This document shows positions 47,990 to 61,310 of a stretch of DNA of 64,000 bases, piece after piece. The notes under the pieces were generated by a model. The model was not told the DNA's origin. It worked only from the letters and a program-made list of their open reading frames with translations, and made no database searches. This stretch comes from Thuidium tamariscinum. Its lineage: Eukaryota; Streptophyta; Bryopsida; Hypnales; Thuidiaceae. The position numbers and the translations under genes are program-made. Each line of letters opens with the position of its first letter. Within the stretch, counting starts at the first letter, position 1. The DNA lies in NCBI GenBank assembly GCA_947034885.2, contig OX344749.2:560501-624500 (forward strand). The letters are read 5' to 3'.

Positions 47990-48640
47990 CGCGGACCTGA
48001 CCAATCTCCTGCCGCCAGTCGATGCTGCCGTGCCTGCCCGAGCACATCCAGCGCAGGGTTGAGAGACTATCAATCCAGTTGCCACTGCAGAGGAATGAAC
48101 GCAGAGAATTTCCCAGACGTGCCCTATTTATTCCAAATCCGGCAAGAATCCAGATGCAGCAGCCCAAGAAACGATCGGACACGACGCTGCATCACCGATT
48201 GGACACACTGCTACTCCTAAAACAGCGCATAGTCCTAAAGAAACCAGATATTGGACGCACGCCGGCAACCCCGACATGAGAAAGAAATGTCCGTGTAAGA
48301 GTAGTGCAAGCACAGACTCAAGCTGACGACTTTTACCAGACGGAATTTAGAAAACTCAAGCAGCAAAACAGAACACGAGCGAGACGCAAACCTGTGACGG
48401 TGATGGAGAAGCTTGGTGCACAAAGTGGAGTCCGCAGAAGCAGACACACAGTCGAGAAACGCTGCGCAATAATCTTAGAACTGAGCTAACTTATCCCGTC
48501 GTCTTTCACTCTTCCCCTTCACTTTCCCTGCCCTAGGTTTCGATTCACGGGCAGCTCTCTCTGAATGCCCGACCCACCGCACAGACCTTTGTTCCTATCC
48601 GATCATTCGCCGCCAGCTCGAGTAGAGTTATCCGTTATGT
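47990..48640 (-). promoter_or_regulatory. Duplicated promoter / 5' leader of pyrophosphatase copy 2
   Basis: It mirrors 6127-6746. Copy 2 alone has GGAATAAATAGGGCACG (about 48117-48134 on the minus strand), where copy 1 has GGTAGAGATCGGGACG, so a TATA-like element may be present in one paralogue only. Homology ends close to 48640, beyond which the two flanks are unrelated. Confidence 0.55.
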
Positions 48641-51585
48641 ATGACAAGCGGCCTTTGGCCTTCAGTTTGCACTGCTTAATTTCGCTCCATGTCCAGCTTC
48701 ACGCGTTTCTTTGGGATATTAAAAGATGCCTTTTCACTAGGTTACCGTTTTGGCAATAGACCAATAGTGATGCTGTCGAGATCTGGGTTGCGTTGTGGGA
48801 GTTTGGATTTTGGAGACAAATATAGAGATATTTGGGGTACTTCAATCAGAGGCTGTAGAGATGCTTGAAGCATCCATGCCCGGATTTTCGGAAGTCTGAA
48901 AATCCTGGAGCTACAGCGATTTGTCCAAATTATGAGGCACAGTAATAACTTAGGTGAGGGGAGATTCAACGAGTTTGCTGACAATGCAATGTGCTTGCAG
49001 ATAGTTCACGGTGGGTAGTTTCAACGAACTCGTTGAAAGATTTTGTAGTTGCTCTAAAGACAAAGTAATTTAACGTTCAGAGAGTGCGTTGAAAGGTTAT
49101 GTTCCTATAGTGACTCATCTTTGTAGTTGATTAGTAGATCTAGAATGTACACCATTTATTTAGTATAACTTCGTCTGTAATGGGCTAGCTTCCATTTTGC
49201 TTATCATAAATTAAGTTAAGTGACCTTAGTTACCTCCATGTATCATTCTTTCAACATTTTTGTATCTTAGTTTAGAACCAAAATAGAAAAAATGACTCTA
49301 TATAAAAAAGATAGAGCCTTTTGTAGCAAAGTTGTTTATAGTATCTATCTCATCATTTTGTGTATGTGATACTTTTAGTTGTGATCAAGGATCATTGCAA
49401 GAAATATCATGATGCTTTGGTAACATTTGCATAGTTCTCATGGGTTTTTTTCTAGAGTACATTGAAACTTGAAAAATCCTCCTATGAAGATAGGCTATTT
49501 GTTTGTTTGTTTGGATGTTTGTTACGTTGAGATCTCTCGGACCCTGAGTCCCCCGAGTGCGTGTTTGGTACCATCGGAAAGCCCTCGGCGAGGAGGGGTG
49601 CACCGGCTTTGATTCATGGTGTTCCAACCTATGGCATGAAAATTATTGAATTTTGAAGTTTCTATACATTAAAAAAATTAGGCCATGGCAACGGCACGGG
49701 CCACCCTAGTAATACTTAAAATATGTTTAAGCTAGTAGCACTTTGAAGTCTAGAAATTGGACACAAAATCAAATCAAAGATGCATAATAGACAAAGAAAC
49801 AAGATATACCATTCATCTTTTTCTTTCTAACTTGAGAGATGAATTCTCTTACTATTGGACATTACTCTTACAATTTGTAGCATGTTTTGGAAGAAAAAAA
49901 TGGAAGTATTCAAAAATATATAGCTTTTGGAAAAATTTGGGTGTGCTCAAGGTGTTGAACATGTAGACCTATATTTTTCTAGTGCAAGAATTTTACTTGG
50001 GTAATACGCATCAGGGATTCTACTTTGGCTTCATTTCAAAATTAAGAAAACAAATAAGTGAATAGAAAATGACTTGATGACAATAGGAAATATTCTATAG
50101 GTGAATATGAAAAATGAAGAGAAACATTGCCAGTAAGCCATGTGCCACTAACTTACAAAAGACCTTGTACTATTATAATATATTGAAACTAAAATGTGGT
50201 TGACAATTAGGTGATTGTGAAAATTACAGTTTTACAAAATTGCCAAACATTTTTATAATAGTACTTGTAATTCAAGCATAGCTCTCTTAATGTGGACACA
50301 CAAGGAGTACAAGGGTACATTCATGGAACAAGCCATGTGCCTAGAAAGTAATATGCTTGCCAAAAAAAAGTGCTTCCTTGTTTCCCTTCAAAGACACATG
50401 CAAGGTCCATTGCATAAAATTCTTGGCTTCAATGTGAGGGTTGCTATTATGTGAGCATAAAAGTGTGAGCCTATGAGCCTAGAAGACTATACAACTATAA
50501 TATAAGTGTCTATACTATAGTAACCTTCTATGTTAATAGTGTATATATGCTATAAGCACCTATATTATAGGTGTTTATGTTATAAACACCTTCAAATGGT
50601 TGCATATACATACTTATCTATATGCTCAAGGCTCACATGCTCACACTTTCATGCTCACATACTAGCATCGTTGGCTTCAATGTGTGCGATGATTTTGCAA
50701 TGACTTTGTTATCCTTATGCAACATGCATTGTAATTTTTTGTGTAATTTTCCAAGCAATAGCCTAGCCATTGTAGCATCCTTATTCTTGGACTTAACACT
50801 TTTCCATCAAGGTCAATGCCAAAGTCATGTTGGTCGGACCCCATTATCTTCACTACAATCTTCATTTCCTTCATTTTTTTGACATTTTTTGACAATTTCT
50901 CCATGAACTCACATATTGTCCCGTTACTTTTTGCATCAACTATACTAATTTTCCTTTGTTCATTAGAATAATTTCACTTCCCAGGCTTCATTCCACATTT
51001 CAAATGAGTTGCGATGCTCTAGAGTTAATGTATAAACCTTCAAGAAGAATATACACTAGGAAAGAAAATCAATTTTTTTTAAATAGAAAAAAAATTAATA
51101 AAAAAATTTCCATTTAAAAAGAGTAGATGGCAATGAGATTTAACCAAAAGAATGATTTTAGAATATCTTCAATGTTTAGGAATTGTGTACAATGGAAGTG
51201 CCATTTGCACTCATGTGCAAGTCATAAAATAATATAATTTATTCTTTATTTTTTTAAATAAAGGATATGCTTACCATCAAGTTATGCATCTCCAGTAAAA
51301 ATTTCAAGCTTATAAGAGTTATGCTTCAAATGTTAAAGTTAATGACAAGATTGTCATTTTCATTGTGAAGGAAAATACTGATGGCGAACATTGTTCATTA
51401 GAACCAATGCTTCTTGTAGTGACTATCAATGAATCCTACACAAATTGGAAGAACCATAATCTTGAAAACATTTCTTGTTGGTAGGCTTTTGAATCATGAA
51501 TCTATATAACATATTTTACATTTCATCCTATAATATGCTATCGATGTCAATTAGTCTCCAGGTTGTCCTGCAAGATTATTTTAAG
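48641..51585. other. Non-coding stretch
   Basis: No gene. A GC-richer island at about 49520-49620 has no open frame with recognisable homology. Short imperfect palindromes (for example CACCTATATTATAGGTG at about 50547-50563) occur at 50500-50600. Confidence 0.45.
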
Positions 51586-51589
51586 GTAA

Positions 51590-52760
51590 AAATATATAAA
51601 GTCATATGATTAATACAAACAAACATTTATGGTTGTGACTATATGATCATTAATCATATATTATAGGGCCATTGCAAGAAACACTTTTTCCATCACAATG
51701 AGAGTGGTTCTCTTGTCATCTTCCAAAACATTTGAATAATGAATCCAATGCCCAAAACAAAAAATACATTCCTAGATTTTTGGATTTTGTATATATATTT
51801 AAATTAAAAAATAATGATTTTACATTTGAAAGCCAATTTTGTTAATTTGTGATACTATCGGATTTAGGGTTTTTGAACACAAATGAGTGGTTTAAAATAA
51901 TGATTTCTAGCTGAAATTTCTATGGTATTCACTTACAGTAGGCTTACACATGTCTACCAAAGAAAATCTAAAAATACATTATTACATGTCTTCCACATTC
52001 ATGCAAATAAGCCTATCTTGTGCACGCATTTCTAAATAGTGGAAATGGTTTTGATGTCATTTTTTGGGTTAAATCTCATCAACTTGAAGTCCTCACAAAC
52101 AAGCAAGTTTTAATTTCTTTAAAAAATTCCTATTTTGTACAAATAAAAATGCCAAGGTTTGTATTTTTAGTGACATATTTTTGGACATAGAGTTTTGGAT
52201 AGGAGAGGGATTTGTTGAGGTTTTATTTTATAATAAATCAATTATAGTGAAATTGAAAAAATTGAAATTTTTTTATTTGTAAGGACTTGATGTTGATGAT
52301 ATTTGACCCAAAAAAACAAGGTCAAAACCATTTCCATTGTTTAGAAGTTCATGTATAAAGGAGTTCTACACGGATGAACGTAGAAGACATGTAAAAATGT
52401 ATTTTTAAATGTTCTTTGGTAGAAATGTGTATCTTTATTATAGGAGTGTATCATAAAAAAATTTGGTGAAAATTAATAGTTTTTTCTACTCATTTGTATT
52501 CAAAATCCCTAAATCTGACAATGTGACAAATTAAATAAATTTAAATTTAAATATATAATTATTTCTTTTATTTTTTGAAAAATAAAGAATATGGTTACAA
52601 TCCAGAAAAGTTATATTGTTGGACAAATTCAGTTTTGAAAAATGCTATGGAAATTGGCAGGCATTTTTTGCAATGACTCTATGGTACATATAAGATAAAT
52701 CAGTATTAACATACATTTAACCATAGTTGTGATTATATGAATGTAGAAAAAGCATGTAAT
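51590..52760. mobile_element. Large diverged foldback element
   Basis: The left arm (about 51590-52120) and right arm (about 52265-52760) are inverted copies. Examples are GGATTTAGGGTTTTTGAACA against the inverse of CAAAATCCCTAAATCTGA, TACATTATTACATGTCTTCC against AGAAGACATGTAAAAATG, and GGAAATGGTTTTGA against TCAAAACCATTTCC. The loop is short and A/T-rich. No protein. Arm divergence suggests an old insertion. Confidence 0.65.
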
Positions 52761-53440
52761 ATCATCTTTTACTTCTTATTTTGAAAGTTTTCATATAAGT
52801 ATAAAGAATATCAATTGTTTTCCAAGAACATTTGCACCATTAGAATCAACATTTTTTTAAATTTTTTATAGAAGTTATTATCAAATTGTTTTTTTCTTTC
52901 ATTCAATATGACCTTCAACTTTATAATTTTCTTTAATTTGCAATGAAAGGGGGGATTGACTCTAAAATTTTGAGATTAGGTCTTTGAACAATTTAATCAA
53001 AAGATTCAATGATTGAATTTGTTAATAAATAAATATTGATGAGGATTTTGACCTTACTATGTGACAAGTAGTTTTGAGTAGTTTTTGACCTCTAAACATG
53101 TTAGTCCTTTTGCGGTTACAAAGCACATTAGTCAAGAAAACCTAACTAAGTATGTTGTTAGTTCTTTATGATAGTGTGTCTTTGTTTTTTTAATTTTCAT
53201 ACCTTATGCTTCAACATAAGTACATACAAAGGATTATGTTGTTTCTCATATGTAGGATGATGCAGATTTTGAATTATACATGGTTATAAATAGACTTCTA
53301 TATTTAAAATGTAAATGAAGAATAAAATTTTGAGGAGAAGACCTAGTTTGATGTTCTTTTTATGATAGTGTCCTATTGCAAGTGTAGTTTATATACCTTA
53401 TTAATATATTTTTTATCATATTTTATATTATATGGTTTGT
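52761..53440. other. AT-rich non-coding stretch
   Basis: No supported feature. Confidence 0.5.
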
Positions 53441-54600
53441 ATGCAGTGATTAATCCCTAAAGGTTTTTGACTTAGTATGTTTTCACCAAAATTGCTCTAA
53501 AATTGTTATTTCTAGTTAAGCACTAAATTTTTGAACACATACCGAGTTGCAAGATCCCATGGGACACTAATTTGGAAAAGATGCAAAAAAAACTTCAAAA
53601 ATTTCCACCATGTAGATTGCATAGTATTAGGATTTGAATTGACAAAAATCTATTTTTGGCCTTGCAAAAAAAATAAGCAAGTGTACTTTATAAGGTCACA
53701 TTTGTCTGGGAAAAACATTGAAAATGATAGTCCTTGGATTCATTCTTCAAGGCAAATTAGATCAAATTTTGAAATTTCTAGATCATTTGGCATAGTACAA
53801 AATGATTCTAAATACTAAACTCTTAAGAATTTAGTTATGGAATTGAAAAATGCCAACACCAATGGTTGCAATGTTATTAGAGGAGATTTGAGGCCTCCAG
53901 AAGATTGCAAGTTTCTAGATTGTAGGAACGTAGAACTACAAGAATATGATGTGGTTGAGACTATGCCATGTCATTTTATTTTGTTTTATTTTAATTATTT
54001 TAAATTAAATTTTCATTTCAAGACAAAAATATTTATTTATTTATTTTTATAATTGTTGGCTTGACAACAGCTAGTAGTTTGGGAACAATTTTAGGAACAA
54101 ACCTAGAACACACCTTTGAGGCTTCAAATCCCCCCTAATGTGTAATAATAAATCTACATTCTATGATTTTTTTTTCAAAAAAATATTGAAAATTGAGTTC
54201 AATAAAGGATTTCAAAATTTATTTAGACTAAAAAATCTATAATTGCTCTCAAACCAAAACTGTTTATAAATTTCATCTCACTAATTAAAATGGAATCTTA
54301 TAGTTTTCTATATATATAAAAATCTAGAGAACCAATTCTAAATTTTTATTTATTTTTCAATTTAAAAAAAATTGACCTACTTGGGTTATCTAAAGATTAA
54401 TGAATATTATATGTTAAACAATAATTTTTAATTATATAGTCAAAAGTTATGAAATTTGTTGATCTTTGATAGTATTCCTTGGGCATGTGTTGTGTAAAAG
54501 TTTCAAAGAAAAAAATGGAAACTCCTTTTGTAGTGAGCTACCTATAATTTTCATATTACCAAAATATATAGCTTGGTCCTGTAGGAATGAAGACAATTAT
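53440..54600 (+). repeat. Dispersed AT-rich repeat W, copy 2, with nested MITE
   Basis: Collinear with 34030-34960 on both sides of the ATTAG-ended MITE at 53876-54139. The junction follows GGTTGCAATGTT, matching GGTTGCAATATT in the uninterrupted copy at about 34442. Confidence 0.6.
53876..54139. mobile_element. ATTAG-ended MITE family, copy b (opposite orientation to copy a)
   Basis: It starts ATTAGAGGAGATTTGAGGCC and ends GGCTTCAAATCCCCCCTAAT. The interior is the reverse complement of copies a, c and d, with GGAACAATTTTAGGAACAA near its right side. Insertion into repeat W is shown by the empty site at about 34450. Confidence 0.8.
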
Positions 54601-57254
54601 TTTCTAAAGAAATTGGATACTTGTTACGATTTTAAGTTTAGTCTAATTGGTTGTTATGGCAAGTTTCTTGCTTACTATACTTTAGCTTATTTAGCAATTC
54701 CAAGTTATGTATGTTTCATATCCTTTTAAACAAATTCAAGTCAATTGCAAATCTACACCACCTACAAAAATTAAACACCCTTAAAACCAACCATTGAAAC
54801 TCATGACTTGGCGCTTATGGGTTGAAATATAACTACCTTATAGTTACATGAAATTGCTAATGTAGCAAAATACTACATTTATTAAAAGAAGTCCACTCTT
54901 TTTGTCTCACTTTCTTCTTAATGAAAATTGCTACTTCAAACAAGTGTCTATCCACATAAATTGGAAGCTAGTTTACTTCCCTCTCTCTACCTAAAAATGA
55001 CTAATATTATTTTGAGAGGTCCCCATTCATCATTTTAATGAAAACTTTGTTTCATCCTTGATTGCACAACAACTACTAGTTAGATTATTTCTTTTAAGCC
55101 AATAAGTTTCTTCAATTTTTGAACAACTATTGTCCTTTATTATTCCCATAACCTTATTCTAAATTTTAGATATCTTGCAAGGAGATCCAAGCATGCTTAC
55201 AAGAGCTAAGTTGAATGCAACAACTTGTCAGTTGGATTTTTCCTTTCCTAAGTCTAAAATCCAAGGTTACTAGTATAGAGGTTCTTTAGGTGAAAAGGTC
55301 AATTTGTTTGTCGTTTAAGTAACTAGGGTCAGTTTTTAAATAGGATAGGGTTTAAAGTGTATTTATTTGTCAATTGCTTCTATACACCTATAGCCCAATT
55401 CAAACATCCTCACAACCACAAGCCAAACCATAATTGGGACCATAATTCATCTCACATTCTAATTACAAGCTTAGATTAAATACTTCAAACTAAATACCAA
55501 AAATTCTATCATTTTATTGGTCCTAAGTGATTGCTTGTGAATAGATTGTAGCATGTTGCCACCCAAGCCACAAGTCTATTTCCCTAAAAAGAAATTTACC
55601 TCAACATCTACCAATGTCAATTTATGAATTAACAAATTAACACTACTTCTTAATTAACTACTTAGTTTCTGCCAATAAGTTGTTTCTTATTCAACTTGCC
55701 TAGTATTGAAACATTATTGGCTAACTTATACCATATGCATACAAATTACAAAAAATGTCCATCTCAAAATCACAGGATAACTATTGACAACAACAAGAAT
55801 TCAAAAAGTCATGACTAATCTTCCACACCCAATCTACATTTGCTAATTTGTTTGATTCTTTCATCTATCTAGCAATTTGATGTCAAGACCTTTTTGATCA
55901 TCACAACATCTTCAATTTAATTAAGTTTCTCCTTCAATTAGTCCACACGACTACATCAACTTATCTTTGCCATGTATAGCAATTTGACAAGCCCACTTGC
56001 CTGACTCAACTGTCATCCAAATAGCTTCATTCTTGGACTTTGCCATTCACAAAATTGAAAAATTGATTTGCCAAGTCAATTTGTCAATTTATCTCGACAA
56101 GTGGTCGACTTTAAAAAATGTTCTCCTAGACCTCTCATAGGCTAGTGGCATAAACAAGTAGTTGACGATCTAAAAACTATCAACAAGAATTCCAAATTCC
56201 CAACTCATATATGTACACACACACTTCCATACCATCACACAAGCAACTAGCTTCACACAATTTTACAATTACAATTTTGGGAATAGACTTTTAGATTGAA
56301 GGAATACACTATTACAAGATCATCAATAAGCTATATACGTAAATTTTGACTTTGATATGACCTCCAAACTAAAGTCTACTTGCCTAGCTATATAGCTACC
56401 AAAAGCTAAGAGATGACTTGCCTAATTGGATTCAAAAAGACACTAAGGGCTATTTAGTTTCTCTACATATCTTGTCCATTTGCTCGTTTTAGAATCTAAT
56501 TTAAATTCTTTTTACATTGAAGTAAATTGTTTAGTCAATTTTCCTTTCAAAATTAAATTGAAATTATATAGCTAGTACAAAAGGACACAAGAAGTAAAAG
56601 ATAATTTTCTTGAAAATTTATATGTTTACAAAATTTATATGTCCTTTTTTTTGCAATTCTTAATTTGAAGTGACACAATTTGAAATTTTCTTTAAATTTT
56701 GTTATAATTTCATTCCAACGTAATATATATTACTTGTCTAAAAACTGATGATGTTCAACAATGTTTTAAAGTGGAATAAATACCAAATTTCATGTGTAAC
56801 TAGCCCTTTTGATCCTTACTAGCTTGCTAAAATAATTCAATGACTATTCTATAAAATTGAATGTGCATCTTCTGATGACATGAAGGGTTCATTGTTGTCT
56901 TCATTAGAGGGAGTAAATGAGATATTATGGGGTTCAAAGCAATAATGCTTTCAAATAAGGGATCAAATCTTGTCCTCGGTGCTAATTCTGTAAACCAACT
57001 TTGTTGCAATTAATGTTCCCAATTGTTCAATTTTGAATGTTGTCATTTTTTGAGGTCAAGAGAATGCTCCCATGTGTAGCTTGGTGGACATTGTTGTGAC
57101 TAGTCCCATTTAGTGTTTGCTTAGACTTTGAGCTTGGCATTTGTTGCAATTTTTAACAAAGTGTACATTTTGTACTAGATTTAGGCATGTAGAGTTTGGA
57201 GGTTTACATTTTACTTTCTAAGGAAAAAAACTAGCTTTGTGAATTCTTAGATCC
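54601..57254. other. AT-rich non-coding stretch
   Basis: No gene, tandem array or paired repeat recognised. All open frames are short with no motif. Confidence 0.5.
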
Positions 57255-57541
57255 ACTAGAAGAAATTTGAGGGCAATGGAAGGTTGTTTTGGTTTTGTTC
57301 CCAAAATGGTTCTTGATATTGTTGGCCAATGTCAGACTAGCATTAATCCAAAAAATAATAAATAAATAAAAATTGAGTCCTGAAATATGAAAAAAGTACA
57401 TTTTTTTTAATTTAAAAATAAATAAAATTTAATGACATGGCAATCTCTCGACCACGTAGGATTCCTGTTCCCACAACAAAAATTGTGTTCCCATAGTCCG
57501 GGAACCTGTAGTCTTCCAATGCCTTCAAATTTCATCTAATG
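57255..57541. mobile_element. ATTAG-ended MITE family, copy c
   Basis: It starts ACTAGAAGAAATTTGAGGGC and ends GCCTTCAAATTTCATCTAAT. It shares CTCGACCACGTAGGATTCC and the GTTCCC...GGGAAC region with copy d at 60279-60579. Confidence 0.8.
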
Positions 57542-57869
57542 CTTAAAGAGTGGTATCTTGGATGTTGTGTATGGAAGACCAAATTTGAAGCATCCAAATA
57601 TAGCATGGCAATGAGTTAGCACAATGGTGTAGAATACTTTGAAATGGATTTGTCATGAAGAAAAATCCAATGTGAAGAATTTTTTTTGACATTACATTAC
57701 TTGAGAGCCTAGGACACATTCATTTAGGAAGTTTAGACAATACCTCCAGTAATATGTCAAAGTCCATTACTCAAGTTTGCAATGAGACTACTTGAGATGC
57801 ACAACTGTTACAGGGTTTTAGATCAAATTATTTGGAAATTGATGGGTTTTTTTGTGCCCATCTGATAAA

Positions 57870-58494
57870 CGGCTGAGGCACCAAAATTTGGTGTTTGCAA
57901 AACTTTGAAGTTAAATAAAACTTTACCAAGTTTCTATTTTGAGTTGTTTATATTTATGAATTTTTTTGAAGTCTAACTTTAGCATAAAAATTTGATTTTG
58001 AAAATGGTTGATTATGATATCTTATTCAAATTTTTGTACAAAGGTGTTCATTGCAATCTTGACTTTTCATAGTGTTGAAGGTTCTTGAAAGTGAGCCTCA
58101 TATACACTAAATCTTGGGAAAAAAAATTAAAAATTCATTAAAAAAATTGTAAAGTAGATTTGAGAAGCCATAAATTGATTGAAATTGTTCATGTTACACC
58201 CTTCAACCTCATAATTTTTTGGTGACCAAATTTTTAGATTTGACATGTGAAAAAAAGATTGAAAGACTTCAACTCCTTTTTGCAGTTTTAACACCCTCAT
58301 GATCAATCATTTTATTCTTTCAATCCATAAATGATATTGTTAAGTTTTCTTTTCCTATGTGATTTCTAATATGTCTAGTTTCAATTTAAAAATTACAATT
58401 AAAAAAAAATTGACACAACTCATTAAAATGTTGGTTTTGTGTTCAATTTAGAACAAATTTCTGAAAGCTCAATAAAGGCCTTGGGCATTTAGGG
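57870..58494 (+). mobile_element. CCCTAAATG-ended element, copy 3
   Basis: Collinear with 17039-17917 without the nested MITE. The right end is GGCCTTGGGCATTTAGGG followed directly by TTAA (58495-58498). The left end has decayed to GGCTGAGGCACC. Non-coding. Confidence 0.65.
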
Positions 58495-58499
58495 TTAAA

Positions 58500-59875
58500 G
58501 TGTATAATTATTGATAGGGATGGACTACAATGTGGTTCCATCCTAGTCCAAAACTTACTTTCAAAAGTTTTAGTTTTGATTTGAACTGAAAGTCTTGAAG
58601 TTCTAGGAATGTGATTTGTATCTTTTGTTGTAATCCATTTGTTTCTAGGGTTAAGGTGGTTGAATTAGCTTATAGGATTCCCTAGGCTTGAATTATATGT
58701 ATGATTTCAAATCTTCTTTGCTACTTTAAGACTTTAGATATAGGTGTCACATCACAAATGCGCACATTATATAAAAATATTTGTTTTTTAGTTTATATAC
58801 TCGCGGTTGGTGCTTGCTATGCTATGCAATCATCATTAGAATTTAGAAAATTGATATCATAAAAGCTCAAATCTCACAAAAGCACTAAATCATAGAAGTG
58901 CAAAGAAGTGTTAAGCCAAAAAAACCAATGGATTTGCTACCTCTATTATATCTTCTTGTGGATCCTCTTTAATATCACCTTCATTGCAACAACTAGATTA
59001 TTTTTATAATATCACTCTTTGTAAAAAGTGATACTATAAAAGTGATTGCAAATTGCTACTCCTTTTCTGTAACATCACATTGTGTGACAATAAGATTTTT
59101 ATGTATTCATGATTGAAAACATTCTTATAAAATATTAATATGTGATACAGTGAATGCATAGCATACCAAGCACCAACCCCTAGTATTAATGGTAGCATTT
59201 GTGACATTAGAGAGGGAGTTATGATTTTAGTAGTATAATTATTTGATTGGATATCAAATATATTAATGTATGAAAAATATGACATTGCTTGAAGTAGCTT
59301 TAAGGATACAAATTTTCATTTTCATAACAAACAAACCATAAAGAGGACACAACCATTTAATTTGGTGTAGTTTCATCAATTTGGTCTAGTTTTATCAATT
59401 TGGTGTAGTTTTTTTGTTTTTTTTGTTTTATTTTAGTATGTCAAATTAGAAGATTTATTTTGATTCTCAAAATGAAAAAAACTAGCTAGAGATTGTTATA
59501 TATGTTGTAGCTAAATGCCCCATGAGATGGATCCGTAATAGTTGTAGGACTTTTAGTGCAAGTTATTGGTGGATCATCAAGCTCAATTGACCCTTCAATA
59601 ATGACTAATGAAGAAAAGGTGGCCTTTCAAATTAATCTCTATAATGCTCTATTAATACATGTAACAATATTTGCAAACCTTTCCTATTTTTCAACCACTT
59701 CTTCATTCCTTTCTTTCATTGAAAGATTTATCTTCAATAAATAGGGTCCTAGCATGGCCTACTTGTGTCCATTAAGAGCATTGTAAAATGTTTGTTGATC
59801 TAGTTCATTGTTGGTGTACTGTTAAAATTGCTACTTGTATGAATTTGTGTTGTCAAATGCCTATATTATTTTCAC
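58500..59875. other. AT-rich non-coding stretch
   Basis: No supported gene. A weak direct repeat TTTGGTGTAGTTT / TTTGGTCTAGTTTTATCAA occurs at about 59358-59412. Confidence 0.45.
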
Positions 59876-59879
59876 CTAG

Positions 59880-61310
59880 AATGGTGAAGAGAAGCTTTCT
59901 ACATGCACATGGGGTGGTAGAAGGTAGAACAACCCATGTAGGATATGTAATTTAGAAGTAGAAGCTCAATTGCTCATAGCTAGTTAAGTTTGAAATAGAC
60001 ATTTGAGTTATTCGTAAAGTTATTAAACCGGGGTTTAAACCCATGAGTTTTGTGAAAAAGCCAGTTGAGTTAAAAAAGTCAAAATAAAAGTGGGTATGAA
60101 ACTTATTTTCTATCAAAATGGTGCCTAAAAAGTTTGGTCCCCACTTTTGAAGTCGTGTGACATAAGTATCTTGCAAAAATGTTTGACGCTTCAACTATAG
60201 TTGCCTTTTCAACTTCAAAAAAAAGTCATGCCCAAAGTGGGGGGGCACTTTACAAATAACTCAATTGTGTTAAAACTCATTAGGAGGGATTTGAGGGCTC
60301 CAACGGGCCGTTTCAGGATTGTTCCCGAAACTGGTCTGGGGAACGGCTGGTTGCCGTCGGGCCAGAATTTCTCAAAAATTTAAAAAAAATTTTAAAAAAA
60401 ATTTTGGGCCCTGAAATATGAAAAAAAGTCCAAAAAAAAATTCAAAAATAAAAAATTTAATGAAGTGGCAGTTGCTCGACCACGTAGGATTCCCTGCTGA
60501 ACTGCGTTCCCACGGCAGATTACAGGATTTCGGGCTGTGGGAACTCGCGAGCTCCTAGAGCCCTCAAATCTCTCCTAATGAGAATTTCAAACTTCATTTA
60601 GGCATAGTAGAATTCTTTTTACAAAAAACTTTGAACTCGTAAAAGGTAGGAAATCAAAACAAATTCTTCTTTGAAAATTTGTTTGACATTTGAGCTTCCA
60701 ATCAAAATTTATGAACAAATTTCAAAGAGGAAGTTTTAAATTGTCAAAAAAATGTCCCTTGCAACCCTTATCTAAAATTTTTCCATAATTTTTGATTGGA
60801 GACTTGAAATGTCAAATGGAGTTTTAGAAATGAAATTTGTTTTGATTTTCCACCTTTTCTTGGTTCAAAGTATTTGTAAAAAGATATTCTACTACTATAT
60901 GTGTAGGTTAGTTTTGTAAATAACTTGGGAAAATTTTGAAAATGTTAAAATTTTAAAAATTGTTGTTGAAAAAAGTCTAAAAAAGGAACATATTTATGTA
61001 TGGTTAGAAAGAATCAATCCAAAATTAGGAATATCCTTATAAAGAGCTGAATTTTTTTTTTAAATCCTATTTGTTTGCCAAACTGTCGAACTGCAAAAAC
61101 TAAACTATTTTAGTATGAACTACTGAAACTAACCTACACGTACAATATGCCTTAGAAATGAGGTCTAAAATTTTAATTTTAACACAGTGTCCATTTCAAA
61201 CTTAAGTATGATTGAGCGATTGAGCTCCTACTTATAAATTACATATCCTACATGGGTTGTTCTACCTCCTACCACCCCATGTATAGAAAGAGAAGTTATC
61301 TTTTCTATAG
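59880..61310. mobile_element. Foldback family Z, complete copy with nested MITE
   Basis: The terminal arms of about 110 bp (about 59880-59995 and 61195-61310) are inverted copies sharing TGGGGTGGTAG, AGGTAGAACAACCCATGTAG and GATATGTAATTTA. A second, inner hairpin lies at about 60600-60735 against 60770-60905 (TCATTTAGGCATAGTAGAAT; TTTTTGATTGGAGACTTGAA). An ATTAG-ended MITE is inserted at 60279-60579. Related partial copies are at 35866-36370 and 62385-62720. Confidence 0.7.
60279..60579. mobile_element. ATTAG-ended MITE family, copy d (least decayed)
   Basis: It starts ATTAGGAGGGATTTGAGGGC and ends with GCCCTCAAATCTCTCCTAAT, a near-perfect inverted repeat. It is clearly more GC-rich than the other copies and than its surroundings, which suggests it is the youngest and has not yet drifted in composition. 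Non-coding. Confidence 0.85.
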
